From an uncultured Alistipes sp. (GTDB lineage: Bacteria > Bacteroidota > Bacteroidia > Bacteroidales > Rikenellaceae), in contig UQNV01000001.1 in NCBI GenBank assembly GCA_900542505.1, positions 1-64,000 of the forward strand: DNA of 64,000 nucleotides. Reading direction: 5' to 3'. The notes under the pieces are model-generated. The model did no database searches. It was not told the origin of the DNA and worked only from the letters and a program-made list of their open reading frames with translations. How positions within the stretch are numbered: the first letter of the stretch is position 1; the number at the start of each line of letters is the position of its first letter. Position numbers and translations under genes: made by a program. Of the stretch, positions 42,290 through 52,292 are shown piece by piece.

Positions 42290-45217
42290 TCAGAACAGGT
42301 TGAGCTGCTCGGGGTCAATCACCTCGTCCGCATCGCCTTTGGCCCGTTCGATTTCGAAGTCGACACCGCCGCCTCCCGTCCGGGGAAGGCCCGTCGTCGA
42401 AATTTCGCCGCGCGGCTCCGTCCGAAGGCCCTTGGCCGACGGCGCGGCTGCAGCACCGCTGCCCGGCGCCCCGTCGGGGGTGACCGCCGCGGCGGGGCCG
42501 TTTGTCGCTGCCGAGGCCTGCACGGCATCGCTGCCGGCCGCCGCAGGTTCCGACCCGCCGGCATCCCCGGACTCGTCCGGCGCCTCGTCCGAAGGTTCGG
42601 GTTCGGGCGGGAGCTCCGGTTCGATGAAGCGCAGCGTCGCCACCTCGTAGGTGGTCAGGCGCTTGCCCTTGGCGCGGTGGCTCTTCACGCCGACGAACTC
42701 GTCGACGTCGACCAAATCGGCCGGACGGGCGGCATGGGCCCCCTTGTAGGTAATCTCGAGCTTCGCACCGCCGCGGTCGGTCAGGCAGACGAAGTCGGCC
42801 TGGCCCTCCTCGAGGAAGAACTGCAGGCGGTCGCTCGTCTCGGCCGTGAAGCGCTTGAGGTAATAGTACTGCTGCTCGCGGTCGTAGTAGCAGAGGCTGT
42901 AGACACGGTCCGCCTCGAAGCGGTCGACCCGCACCGTATCGTCGGGGAAGTGCTGCCCGAGGTCGTAGCCCGTGATGTAGTACTGGTTCCGCGAGGTCCA
43001 GACAATCAGTTTGTCGTCACCCTTGAATTCGCCCAGCAGGCGGCCGCGGCCGTCGGCGTTGAGCCGGCGCACATCGTCGTCGTACCAAATGTTCTGGCCG
43101 CCGAGCGTCGAGGCGCCCCGTTCCTTGAGGACAATCTTGTGGATGCCGTAGCGCGAGAAGAGGTTGCCCTGGCTCTGGCGGCCCTTGATGGCCAGCGTCG
43201 AGAAGTCGAGGTCGACAATCACCTTCTTCAACCGCGGGCGCGGCTTGAAGTAGACCTTCAGCACCTCGGCCTCGCCGTTGGGGTTGACCGACATGTAGAG
43301 GATTTCGCTCCGGGGCGTCCCCTTCGTGATGTCGTACTCCTTGTCGCGCGTGATGCCCTTGATGGCGCAGCGCTTCATCATGATGGGGCCGTTCTTGCCG
43401 TCGCGGTAGAGGACGTTGTAGATGGTCCGCTCGTCGTTGCGCTTGAAGACACCGATGTAGTAGATGCCCTTGTCGAAGAAGGCCTTGTCCGAGACCTTCG
43501 TGATGACATAGCGGCCGTCCTTCGTGAAGACGATGACGTCGTCGATGTCCGAGCAGTCGCAGACGAACTCGGCATCCTTCATCGACTTGCCGATGCCGAA
43601 GAAGCCTTCGGCGCGGTCGACGTAGAGCTTGGCGTTGGTCACCGCCACCTTCGTCGCCTCGATGGAATCGAACTCGCGCAGCTCGGTGCGGCGCTCCTTG
43701 CCCTTGCCGTACTTCTCGCGGATGTGCTCGTAGTAGGCCACGGCATACTCCGTCAGGTGGGCCAGGTGGTAGCGCGTCTGCTTGATGTCGGCCTCAATCT
43801 GGCGGATTTCGTTGTCGGCCTTCTCGGTATCGTAGCGCGAGATGCGGATGAACTTCAGCTCCGTCAGGCGCTGTACGTCCTCGAGCGTCACCTCGCGGCG
43901 CAGCAGTTTCTTGAAGGGTTCCAGCCCCTTGTCGACGGCGGCGTAGGCCTCCTCGCGGCTGCGGCACCCCTCGATGAGCTGGTAGAGCTTGTTCTCGATG
44001 AAAATCCGCTCGAGCGAGGCGGCATGCCACGCCTCGTTGAGCTCGCCGAGACGAATCTCCAGCTCGCGACCCAGCAGCCAGCGCGTATGCTCGGCCGAGC
44101 GGCGCAGAATCTCCGACACGCCGAGGAAGTGGGGCTTGTCCTCCCAGATGACGCAGGCATTGGGTGCAATCGACACCTCGCAGTCGGTGAAGGCGTAGAG
44201 GGCGTCGATGGTCTTGTCCGACGACTCGTCGGGAGCCACCTGCACGATGATTTCAGCCTTCTCGGCCGTATTGTCGTCGACCTTGCGGATTTTGATTTTG
44301 CCCTTGTCGCTCGCCTTGATGATGGACTCCTTGATGGACTCGGTGGTGGTCGTGTAGGGAATCTCCGTAATGGCGAGCGTCCGCTTGTCGATTTTCGAGA
44401 TGCGGGCGCGCACCTTGACCGTGCCGCCCCGCAGGCCGTCGTTGTAGCGGCTCACGTCGGCCATGCCGCCCGTCGGGAAGTCGGGATAGAGCTGGAACTC
44501 GCGGCCCTCGAGGTGGGCGATGCAGGCGTTGATGAGCTCCACGAAGTTGTGGGGCAGAATCTTCGAGGCCAGACCCACGGCGATGCCGTCGGAGCCCTGC
44601 GCCAGCAGCAGCGGGAACTTGATGGGCAGCGTGACGGGCTCCTCGTTGCGGCCGTCGTAGGAGCGCATCCACTCGGTGGTCTTGCGGTTGAAGACCACCT
44701 CGAGGGCGAATTTCGAGAGGCGCGCCTCGATGTAACGGCCTGCGGCCGCCTCGTCGCCCGTGAGGATGTTGCCCCAGTTGCCCTGGCAGTCGATGAGCAG
44801 CTCCTTCTGCCCCAGCTGCACGAGCGCATCCTTGATGGAGGCGTCGCCGTGGGGGTGGTACTGCATGGTCTGGCCGACGATGTTGGCCACCTTGTTGTAG
44901 CGCCCGTCGTCGACCGCCTTCATGGCGTGGAGAATACGCCGCTGCACCGGCTTGAGACCATCCTCGACGTGGGGCACGGCGCGCTCCAGAATCACATAGG
45001 AGGCGTAGTCGAGGAACCAGTTCTTGTACATGCCCGCCAGCTTGCGCACGCCGGCCTCCTCCTGCATCAGGCGGCCGAAACGGCTCGGCTTGCCCGACGG
45101 GGCGGCCGACGGTGCGTCGACGGGCGCATCCTCCCCGCCGGCATCCGTTTCGGGCGTCGAGGCATCTTCTTCGTTGAGCAGTTCGTCCTGCTCGCGTTTA
45201 TCTTTCTCTTCAGACAT
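42290..45217 (-). CDS. parC: DNA topoisomerase IV subunit A
   Basis: A 975-residue type IIA subunit. The active-site Tyr is Y162 in AAAGRYIEARLS; the DNA gate has HPHGDASIKDAL. Unlike GyrA it lacks a clear GyrA box, and it follows parE (75-base gap). The N-terminal ~45 residues (acidic, EEKDKREQDELL) and C-terminal ~125 residues (Ala/Pro/Gly/Asp-rich) are disordered extensions. The extreme C-terminus is EQLNLF, very close to the QL[SD]LF beta-clamp consensus. It decatenates daughter chromosomes with ParE. The start at 45217 (MSEEKDKR) is the first in-frame ATG; further upstream codons run into the parE gap. Confidence 0.95.
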   Translation of the reverse strand: MSEEKDKREQDELLNEEDASTPETDAGGEDAPVDAPSAAPSGKPSRFGRLMQEEAGVRKLAGMYKNWFLDYASYVILERAVPHVEDGLKPVQRRILHAMKAVDDGRYNKVANIVGQTMQYHPHGDASIKDALVQLGQKELLIDCQGNWGNILTGDEAAAGRYIEARLSKFALEVVFNRKTTEWMRSYDGRNEEPVTLPIKFPLLLAQGSDGIAVGLASKILPHNFVELINACIAHLEGREFQLYPDFPTGGMADVSRYNDGLRGGTVKVRARISKIDKRTLAITEIPYTTTTESIKESIIKASDKGKIKIRKVDDNTAEKAEIIVQVAPDESSDKTIDALYAFTDCEVSIAPNACVIWEDKPHFLGVSEILRRSAEHTRWLLGRELEIRLGELNEAWHAASLERIFIENKLYQLIEGCRSREEAYAAVDKGLEPFKKLLRREVTLEDVQRLTELKFIRISRYDTEKADNEIRQIEADIKQTRYHLAHLTEYAVAYYEHIREKYGKGKERRTELREFDSIEATKVAVTNAKLYVDRAEGFFGIGKSMKDAEFVCDCSDIDDVIVFTKDGRYVITKVSDKAFFDKGIYYIGVFKRNDERTIYNVLYRDGKNGPIMMKRCAIKGITRDKEYDITKGTPRSEILYMSVNPNGEAEVLKVYFKPRPRLKKVIVDLDFSTLAIKGRQSQGNLFSRYGIHKIVLKERGASTLGGQNIWYDDDVRRLNADGRGRLLGEFKGDDKLIVWTSRNQYYITGYDLGQHFPDDTVRVDRFEADRVYSLCYYDREQQYYYLKRFTAETSDRLQFFLEEGQADFVCLTDRGGAKLEITYKGAHAARPADLVDVDEFVGVKSHRAKGKRLTTYEVATLRFIEPELPPEPEPSDEAPDESGDAGGSEPAAAGSDAVQASAATNGPAAAVTPDGAPGSGAAAAPSAKGLRTEPRGEISTTGLPRTGGGGVDFEIERAKGDADEVIDPEQLNLF

Positions 45218-45292
45218 AATCGGTTGCTTGGTTGCCGGACCGGAGGGCCGCACGCCCCGCACGGGACGCCCGACGCCGGCGGCGTGTTACGT

Positions 45293-47167
45293 TCAGCTCA
45301 TGCGCAGGTCCTCCTCGACGAGGTCCTCCTCGATGCGGAGGTTGTCGATGATGAAGCCCTGACGCTCGAAGGTGTTCTTGCCCATGTAGAACTCCAGCAG
45401 GTCGTGAATCGGGTCGTCCTTCGTGATGCGGACCCGGTCCAGGCGCATGTTCTCGCCGATGAACTCGCGGAACTCCTCGGGCGAGATTTCACCCAGACCT
45501 TTGAATCGGGTGATTTCGGCATTCGCCCCGCAGCGGTCGATGGCCCGCAGGCGCTCCTCCTCCGAGTAGCAGTAGTGGGTCTCCTTCTTGTTGCGCACGC
45601 GGAAGAGCGGCGTCTGCAGCACGTAGAGGTGCCCCTCGCGGATGACCTCGGGGAAGAACTGCAGGAAGAAGGTCATCAGCAGCAGGCGGATGTGCATGCC
45701 GTCGACATCGGCATCGGTGGCGATAATCACCTTCTCGTAGCGGAGGTTCTCCATCTCCTCCTCGATGTTGAGCGCCGACTGCAGCTGGTAGAACTCCTCG
45801 TTTTCGTAGACCACCTTCTTCGTCAGGCCGAAGCAGTTGAGCGGCTTTCCGCGCAGCGAGAAGACCGCCTGCGTGCGCACGTCGCGGCTCTTGGTGATGG
45901 AGCCCGAGGCGGAGTTACCCTCCGTGATGAATATCATCGACTGCTCGGCCAGCTCGCTGCGGTCCGTGCGGTGAATCTTGCAGTCGCGCAGCTTGCGGTT
46001 GTTGAGCGAGACCTTCTTGGCCGTTTCGCGGGCCTTCTTCTGGACGCCCGATATGGCCTTGCGCTCCTTCTCGTTCTCGACGATTTTCTTCTGGAGCACC
46101 TGAGCCGTGTCGGCATGCTTGTGCAGGTAGTCGTCCAGATGCTTGCCCAGGAAGTCCATGACGAAGTTGCGCATCGAGACGCCCGGCTCAATCTCCTTCG
46201 AGCCCAACTTGATTTTGGTCTGCGACTCGAAGACCGGGTCGGTCACCTTGACCGAGATGGCGGCGATAATCGACGTACGGATGTCCGACGGGTCGTAGTC
46301 CTTGTGGTAGAACTCCTTGATGGTCTTGGCAATGGCCTCGCGGAAGGCGGCCTGGTGCGTACCGCCCTGCGAGGTATACTGTCCGTTGACGAACGAGTAG
46401 TAGCTCTCGCCGTAACCCGTGCCGTGGGTGATGGCCACCTCGATGTCGTCGCCCGAGAGGTGGATGGGCGGATAGAGCGGCTCGTCGCTCATGTTCTCGT
46501 TGAGCAGGTCCAGCAGGCCGTTTTTCGAGACGTAGCTCTGGCCGTTGAGCCGGATGGTCAGGCCGAGGTTCAGATAGGTGTAGTTCTTGACCATCTGCTC
46601 GACATACTCCATGTTGTAGACATAGGTGCCGAAGACCTCCTCGTCGACGAGGAACGAGATGAAGGTGCCGTTCTTCTCGTCGGTGTGCTCCTCCCAGCGG
46701 TCGCTCTGCTCGAGGCCCTTGGCGAAGGTCACCTCGTGAGCGCGGCCGTCACGCACCGAGCGGGCCGTAAATTCGCTCGAAAGCATGTTCACCGCCTTGA
46801 CGCCCACGCCGTTCAGACCCACCGTCTTCTTGAAGGCCGTACCGCCGTACTTGCCGCCGGTGTTCATCTCCGAGACGGCCGCCGTGAGCGAGTTGAGCGG
46901 AATGCCGCGGCCATAGTCGCGCACGGTCACCCGCTGCTCCTCAATCGTGATGTCGATTTGACGGCCGGCCCCCATGATGAACTCGTCGACCGAGTTGTCG
47001 ACCACCTCCTTGATGAGGACGTAGATGCCGTCGTCGGCCTGCGAGCCGTCGCCCAGCTTGCCGATATACATGCCCGGGCGCAGACGGATATGCTCGCGGG
47101 GCGAGAGGGTGACGATGGCGTCGTCACCGTAGCTGTTCGTAGGAATATTGTTCAATAAATCTGCCAT
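45293..47167 (-). CDS. parE: DNA topoisomerase IV subunit B
   Basis: A 624-residue ATPase subunit. The GHKL ATP site is evident: [37 protein letters not shown] motifs follow: [10 protein letters not shown] and [12 protein letters not shown]. It is the size of ParE (~630) rather than GyrB (~800, with insert), and parC is directly downstream. It sits 126 bases after the acyltransferase gene on the same strand. With ParC it removes catenanes and positive supercoils. Confidence 0.96.
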   Translation of the reverse strand: MADLLNNIPTNSYGDDAIVTLSPREHIRLRPGMYIGKLGDGSQADDGIYVLIKEVVDNSVDEFIMGAGRQIDITIEEQRVTVRDYGRGIPLNSLTAAVSEMNTGGKYGGTAFKKTVGLNGVGVKAVNMLSSEFTARSVRDGRAHEVTFAKGLEQSDRWEEHTDEKNGTFISFLVDEEVFGTYVYNMEYVEQMVKNYTYLNLGLTIRLNGQSYVSKNGLLDLLNENMSDEPLYPPIHLSGDDIEVAITHGTGYGESYYSFVNGQYTSQGGTHQAAFREAIAKTIKEFYHKDYDPSDIRTSIIAAISVKVTDPVFESQTKIKLGSKEIEPGVSMRNFVMDFLGKHLDDYLHKHADTAQVLQKKIVENEKERKAISGVQKKARETAKKVSLNNRKLRDCKIHRTDRSELAEQSMIFITEGNSASGSITKSRDVRTQAVFSLRGKPLNCFGLTKKVVYENEEFYQLQSALNIEEEMENLRYEKVIIATDADVDGMHIRLLLMTFFLQFFPEVIREGHLYVLQTPLFRVRNKKETHYCYSEEERLRAIDRCGANAEITRFKGLGEISPEEFREFIGENMRLDRVRITKDDPIHDLLEFYMGKNTFERQGFIIDNLRIEEDLVEEDLRMS

Positions 47168-47293
47168 AATTCAACTTCTGTCCGTGACCGGAAAGGCCGC
47201 AGGACGCCCGCCGGACCGCAGTCCGGCCGCCCTCCGGCACTAAAAGCGCACCCGCGCACGGAACGCGGGGTGCAGCATCGGACCCCGCGGGTC

Positions 47294-48019
47294 CTATCTG
47301 CGGCGAATCTCCTCCAGTGCGGCGCACATCCGGTCGTGCACCTCCTGCATCAGCACGTGGGGGTCTTCGGCCGCCACCCGCTCGGCCGGAACCGGCGGGA
47401 GCACCTTGATTGTGATGCGGTTGCCCCAGTTGAAGAGGCCGTTGCGGCGAATCAGCATATTGGTACCCTCGGTCACCACCGGGAGAATCGACACGCCCGC
47501 CTCGCGCGCCAGCATGAAGGCACCCGCCTTGAAGCGATGGATTTCGCCATCCTTCGAACGCGTTCCCTCGGGGAAGATGGCCACCGAAGCGCCGCGCGAG
47601 AGCCAGAGCTTGCCTTCGCGCAGCAGCTGCTCCATCGCCTCCGTGGCACGGCCGCGGTTGATGCAGATGTCGCCGTGCAGGAAGAGGAACTGACCGAAGA
47701 AGGGAACCTTGTATACCTCGCGCTTCGAAACCCACCGGAAATTGAGCGGCAGGTAGTAGAGCGTCGGAATGTCGATGACCGTACGGTGGTTGATGACGAT
47801 TACGTAGCGTTGACGACGGTCGATATGCTCGCCGCCGATGACACGCTGCCGCCACAGGGGCGGAATGGCGAAGAAGATGCGCACCAGGATTCGCGAGAGT
47901 TCATGCACCGTACGGCGCGCCCGGTCGAAGGGCCAGCACAGCACGAGCGCAAAGGCCGAAAGCACCATGAAAAAGGTGCACAGCAGGACGAGGAAGATGT
48001 AGAAAATCAGGCTCAACAT
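47294..48019 (-). CDS. plsC: 1-acyl-sn-glycerol-3-phosphate acyltransferase
   Basis: A 241-residue membrane-associated acyltransferase. N-terminal hydrophobic helix at residues 1-30, catalytic NHRTVID (H78, D83), then FPEGTRSKDG as the phosphate-binding block and ILPVVTEGT. It transfers an acyl chain to lysophosphatidic acid to give phosphatidic acid; some relatives acylate other lipids. It is first gene of the minus-strand series leading into parE. A TAAATTTG box at 48064-48057 (minus) is a candidate -7 element. Confidence 0.93.
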   Translation of the reverse strand: MLSLIFYIFLVLLCTFFMVLSAFALVLCWPFDRARRTVHELSRILVRIFFAIPPLWRQRVIGGEHIDRRQRYVIVINHRTVIDIPTLYYLPLNFRWVSKREVYKVPFFGQFLFLHGDICINRGRATEAMEQLLREGKLWLSRGASVAIFPEGTRSKDGEIHRFKAGAFMLAREAGVSILPVVTEGTNMLIRRNGLFNWGNRITIKVLPPVPAERVAAEDPHVLMQEVHDRMCAALEEIRRR

Positions 48020-48056
48020 GGTAGTAGTGCGAATTCAGTCGTCGTGATTCATCCTG

Positions 48057-48064
48057 CAAATTTA
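48057..48064 (-). promoter_or_regulatory. -7 box for plsC
   Basis: TAAATTTG on the minus strand, 37 bases before the start. The remaining gene-free DNA 48065-48640 is GC-rich, with no gene or terminator that I can support. Confidence 0.5.
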
Positions 48065-48646
48065 GGAATTATTCCCGGGATTACCGACCGGCCTCCGCCG
48101 ATTTTTTTCGAAAAAAAGTCTCACCCGGCCATCCGCATGCCGCGATGCGAGGAAGGCATCCCCGGCCGGAGACGCACCTATCACCGCCTGCGGCTCCGCA
48201 CCGACGGAAGAGCCTCAAACTGAAGCCAATCCGGCGGCCCTGCTCCGACCTCCCCCGCCCCTCCCGATGTTGCCGCACGGGCTGCCGCAGCTGCTCCGCC
48301 ACGGATACCCTCAGACACAGTTCGCGACATACGGCCGAAGCAGCATCCCGTACGGCAGAGAGCCCCTGGAAACCACCCGGTCACCCCATCACACACGAGA
48401 CCCCAACTCCTCCCAGAGGTTATCCTGCGGTATACGTTCCGCAGGAATAGTGAGCAAACACACAACCCGGGCAGCCCAACACACCCGGCTCCCGGCCTCC
48501 TCCAGCCCCGACCTCCCCTGCCCCTCGACGCCGCTCCGACCCCTCCGTGCGACGGCTGTGCGACACCCGATTTCCAGCCGGCCTCCATGTGTAGACATCG
48601 CTCTATATAATAGGTATCGAAAATTTGCGCAAAATTTTAGTACTTT

Positions 48647-48681
48647 GTATTGCATAATACAAATAAAATTATCTATATTTG
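48647..48681 (+). promoter_or_regulatory. Promoter with overlapping palindrome, outer-membrane receptor gene
   Basis: TTGC (48650-48653) and TATATTTG (48674-48681), 20-base spacer. The perfect inverted repeat GTATT-GCAT-AATAC (48647-48660) overlaps the -33 element and is placed like an operator. Confidence 0.6.
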
Positions 48682-48729
48682 CATTGTCGAATAACAAGCA
48701 AAGCAAACACAATAAATTCCCATAGAACC

Positions 48730-51099
48730 ATGAAAAAATTGACTCTTCTGATTCTTGCACTGATGCTCTCCTTCACGGAGCTCTTTGCGGCCCGCATGCT
48801 CCCGACCCGCGGCCGCGTGGTGGACGAACAGGGGAAGGCCGTGGAGTATGCCACCGTCGTGCTGCTGCGCAACGAGGCGCAGGTGGCGGGCATGGCCACC
48901 GATGAGGAGGGACGTTTCGAGCTGCGCGTCCCGGCGGGCAACTACCGCCTCCGCGTCCAGTATGTCGGATACGAGCCCATCGACCGCAACGTGCAGCTGA
49001 GCGACGAGGGCAACCTGGGCGACCTGACGCTCCGCAACGCAGCGACCCAAATCGAAGGAGTGACCGTCAAGGCACAGCTCATCCGCCGCGAGGCCGACCG
49101 CTTCGTGGTCGATGTGGCCAACTCCCCTTCAGCCATCGGGCGCGACGGCGTCGAACTGCTCGAACATGCGCCGGGAGTCTGGGTGAGCGACGACAAGATA
49201 TCCATCAACGGCAAGAGCGGTTCGAAGGTCTTCATCAACGACCGCGAGCTGCGCATGGAGCCCGAACAGCTGCTCACCTACCTGCGCTCGCTGCGGGCCG
49301 AGGAGATTCAGAAAATCGAGGTGGTGCCCGTCACCGGCGCCGACTACGATGCCGACTCGTCGGGCGGCGTCATCAAAATCACGCTCCGCAAGCGACGCGA
49401 GAACGGCCTGAACGGCTCGGTCTCGATGCGCACGACGCAGGGCAAGATGGGCAGTTCGTACATGCCGGCAGCCAACATCAGCATCCACAGCGGGCGCTTC
49501 GACATCAACGCTTCGGCCTGGGCGTCGTTCGGACCCTCGGAGGTCCTCTCGACCGAAAAGACCGACTACACGACCAGCAGCAAGCGGCTCAACGCCGAAT
49601 CGACCATGAAGAACGACGACACGTCGGGAGGCGGCCGGCTCGGGGCCATCTACGAAATCAACGACCGCCACAGCGTGGGCGCCGAGTTCTCCTACCTCCG
49701 CATGACGGAGAGCGGCACGACGCAGACCCACTCGATGATGGGCAACGGCACCACCTCCGAGACCGACAGCCGGTTCTCTCCGACGAGCGCCACGAACGGC
49801 TACGAGGGAACCTTCAACTACATCTGGAAAATCGACACGCTGGGGTCGCAGTTCAAGGTGCTGGGCGACTATGCCCGCCGCGAAGCCTCGTCGCACAACG
49901 ACAACTTCAGCCACATACAGCCTGAAGGGCTGCCCGCCGTCGACTCGACCTACCGCGACCACACGGACAACTCGTTCGAGATTGCCGCGCTGACGCTGGC
50001 CCTCGACAAGAAGTTCTCGCCGAAGTGGAGCCTCCAGACCGGCGCCAAGTATACGCGCAACCACACCTGCAACAACTCCCTCTACCAGTACCTCAAGGAG
50101 GAAGAGTGGGTGCGCAACGACGACCAGAGTCTCCGCGTCGACTACACCGAACACATCGCGGCCGCCTACGGCGTCGTGACGGCCAAGCTCGGCCGCTGGG
50201 GCGTCACGGCGGGGCTGCGCGGCGAGTACACCCGCACCGACGGGCGGCGCAACGGCGTCGAGCAGAACTACTTCAGCCTCTTCCCCAACGCCAACGTCTC
50301 CTACTCGCTGAGCAGCGACGGAGCATACTCGCTCGTGGCGCAGTATGCGCGGACCATCCGCCGCCCGAGTTTCTGGAACCTCATGCCCAACCGCTCGCAG
50401 ATTTCGGACTACACCTACCAGACGGGTAACCCCGACCTGCTTCCCAGCTACACGAGCGACGTGAGCGTCACGGCGGTGCTCAAGCACAAGTACACGCTGA
50501 CGGCCGGCATCAGCATCGTCGACGACGAAATCAACCAGGACATGGTTCCCGACGCCGAGAATCCCGACGTGCTGGGCATCGTCTGGCTCAACTACGACCG
50601 CACGTCGAGCTACTATCTGGCCGCAAGCCTGCCGTTCCAGCTCGCCAAGTGGTGGACGCTCAACCTCAACGCCAACTACGTCTACCACGGCATGCGCCTC
50701 TCGAGCCACGGCGCGGCGCAGTACCACCACTACCTCTTCGCCAACGCGCAGACCACCTTCACGCTGCCGGGCAAGGTCTACCTCGACCTCTCGTACCGCT
50801 ACAACAACCGGCTCTATCTGGGTTCGTGCTGGGTCGACGCGATGCACTTCCTCAGCGCCAGCATCAAGAAGAGCTTCTTCGGCGACCGTCTGACCTGCTC
50901 GTTCTCGGCCTACAACCTGCTGAACCGGGCGCAGACGCTCGGCGCACGCGGCGACGACTTCGTACGCCACCAGCAGGTTCGCCAGAATTGGAGCTCCATC
51001 CGGTTCCAGGTGGGCGTAACCTACAACTTCAAGGCGGGCAAGGCCTTCCAGAAGAAGAGCGTCGAGGCAGGAGCCGCCGAGGACCGAAGCCGCCTCTGA
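48730..51099 (+). CDS. Outer-membrane beta-barrel receptor (TonB-receptor-like)
   Basis: A 789-residue outer-membrane protein. Signal peptide MKKLTLLILALMLSFTELFA; a CarboxypepD_reg-like beta-sandwich at about residues 27-105 (RGRVVDEQGKAVEYATVVLL, GNYRLRVQYVGYEP); a plug-like domain (LLEHAPGVWVSDDKISINGKSG, IEVVPVTGADYDADSSGGVI); then a ~550-residue beta-barrel of the OMP_b-brl_3 kind. There is no SusD-like partner and no TonB box that I can define. It is probably uptake or surface binding of a small ligand (metal, cofactor or peptide); the substrate is unknown. It is monocistronic, in the most AT-rich promoter of the region. Confidence 0.88.
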   Translation: MKKLTLLILALMLSFTELFAARMLPTRGRVVDEQGKAVEYATVVLLRNEAQVAGMATDEEGRFELRVPAGNYRLRVQYVGYEPIDRNVQLSDEGNLGDLTLRNAATQIEGVTVKAQLIRREADRFVVDVANSPSAIGRDGVELLEHAPGVWVSDDKISINGKSGSKVFINDRELRMEPEQLLTYLRSLRAEEIQKIEVVPVTGADYDADSSGGVIKITLRKRRENGLNGSVSMRTTQGKMGSSYMPAANISIHSGRFDINASAWASFGPSEVLSTEKTDYTTSSKRLNAESTMKNDDTSGGGRLGAIYEINDRHSVGAEFSYLRMTESGTTQTHSMMGNGTTSETDSRFSPTSATNGYEGTFNYIWKIDTLGSQFKVLGDYARREASSHNDNFSHIQPEGLPAVDSTYRDHTDNSFEIAALTLALDKKFSPKWSLQTGAKYTRNHTCNNSLYQYLKEEEWVRNDDQSLRVDYTEHIAAAYGVVTAKLGRWGVTAGLRGEYTRTDGRRNGVEQNYFSLFPNANVSYSLSSDGAYSLVAQYARTIRRPSFWNLMPNRSQISDYTYQTGNPDLLPSYTSDVSVTAVLKHKYTLTAGISIVDDEINQDMVPDAENPDVLGIVWLNYDRTSSYYLAASLPFQLAKWWTLNLNANYVYHGMRLSSHGAAQYHHYLFANAQTTFTLPGKVYLDLSYRYNNRLYLGSCWVDAMHFLSASIKKSFFGDRLTCSFSAYNLLNRAQTLGARGDDFVRHQQVRQNWSSIRFQVGVTYNFKAGKAFQKKSVEAGAAEDRSRL

Positions 51100-51196
51100 G
51101 CCTGCACGGGCGGGGGCAGGCCCCTACGGGCCCGCCCGCGGCGCTCGACCCCGGCCTGGCCTGACGAAAAAAAGCGACGAATGAACCCGCACGCGA

Positions 51197-51228
51197 TTGG
51201 GCGATTTGCCGCTTTTTTCGTATGTTTG
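51197..51228 (+). promoter_or_regulatory. Promoter of the TPM-domain gene
   Basis: TTGG (51197-51200) and TATGTTTG (51221-51228), 20-base spacer. It overlaps the in-frame ATG at 51222, which rules that codon out as start. Confidence 0.65.
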
Positions 51229-51242
51229 CACCACAACAACCC

Positions 51243-52181
51243 ATGAGCAGACGACCCATGCGCAGATTTCTTTTCGCCCTTTTTCTCGGCATGACGCTTC
51301 CGCTCCTTGCGCCCCTCACCGCCCGTGCGGAGGGCTACCGCACGGAGGAGATTCCCAACGTCCAGCTGACGGACCGCAACCGCTACGTCTCGAATCCCGA
51401 CGGGATTCTCCAGGCCGCGGCCGTCGCCCGCATCGACTCGCTCTGCGGCTCGCTGCGCCGGCAGGGCATCGCCCAGGTGGCGGTGGTGGCCGTCGACGAG
51501 ATTGCCGGCGGCGATGTCTTCACCTTCGCCGTCGACCTCTTCCGCCGTTGGGGTGTGGGGCGTGCCGGCGACGACAACGGCGTGGGGATTCTGCTGGTCC
51601 GCGACCGGCGCGAAATCCGCTTCGTGACGGGCTACGGCGTCGAGGGCGTGCTGACCGACGCCCTCTGCAAGCGCATCCAGACGCAGCTGATGCTGCCCCG
51701 CTTCCGCACGGGGGATTACAGCGGCGGCATGGTGGCCGGCGTCGAGGCCGTGGCTGCCGTCCTGACGGGCAGCGGCATCGACTTCGGTGCGGAGGACGAC
51801 CCGGCCGAGGATTCGCTGCCCGTCATCTACATCTTCGGGGCTGTCATCCTCTTCTTTCTCCTCACCTCGCTGCTGGCCCTCTACCGCCAGCGGCAGTCGA
51901 GACGCTGCCCGCGCTGCCGCAAACATACGCTCGTAAGGCAGGAGCGTCGCGTGCTGGGCCTCACCCCCTCGCACCGGCTCGTCGAGTATACGTTCGTCTG
52001 CGCACACTGCGGCCACGTGGTGCGGCGCCAGGAGCGCGAATGGCGAGACAACGGCTTCGGAGGCCGCGGCGGAGGCCCCATCATCGGAGGCTTCGGCGGA
52101 CTGGGCGGCGGAGGAGGCTCCATGGGCGGAGGATTCGGCGGCGGCAGCTTCGGCGGCGGAGGGGCCGGCTCGCGCTGGTAG
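51243..52181 (+). CDS. TPM-domain (YgcG-like) membrane protein
   Basis: A 312-residue protein. Signal or anchor segment at residues 6-30; TPM phosphatase-like domain at ~45-185 (NRYVSNPDGIL, DDNGVGILLV, FVTGYGVEGVLTD); one transmembrane helix (YIFGAVILFFLLTSLLAL); a CxxC-containing zinc-ribbon-like part (RCPRCRKH, CAHCGH); and a long Gly-rich tail. Start 51243 is chosen because the promoter's -7 box covers the upstream ATG. It is followed by lemA, as in the LemA/TPM pairs of many bacteria. The role is unknown, possibly envelope quality control. Confidence 0.88.
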   Translation: MSRRPMRRFLFALFLGMTLPLLAPLTARAEGYRTEEIPNVQLTDRNRYVSNPDGILQAAAVARIDSLCGSLRRQGIAQVAVVAVDEIAGGDVFTFAVDLFRRWGVGRAGDDNGVGILLVRDRREIRFVTGYGVEGVLTDALCKRIQTQLMLPRFRTGDYSGGMVAGVEAVAAVLTGSGIDFGAEDDPAEDSLPVIYIFGAVILFFLLTSLLALYRQRQSRRCPRCRKHTLVRQERRVLGLTPSHRLVEYTFVCAHCGHVVRRQEREWRDNGFGGRGGGPIIGGFGGLGGGGGSMGGGFGGGSFGGGGAGSRW

Positions 52182-52292
52182 CCCCCTTCCCGGAGGGCAG
52201 GACCGGACATCATGCGAAGCACGGCGGCGATTCCGGCGTGCGGCAACAAAGCGACACAATGACAACAAACCGATAAATCAAGAGACGAAAAA

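Noticed and set aside
42089-47158. A 1689-codon open frame on the plus strand opposite aroK, parC and parE
   Set aside because: It crosses three well-supported genes on the other strand and has no recognisable domain; an artefact of GC-rich coding DNA.
48100-48600. Small genes in the GC-rich gap between plsC and the receptor gene
   Set aside because: Open frames exist on both strands but are Arg/Pro/Ser-rich with no conserved pattern, and no promoter precedes them.
51222-51242. Start codon of the TPM gene at 51222
   Set aside because: That ATG is part of the TATGTTTG promoter box, so it would lie upstream of the transcription start.
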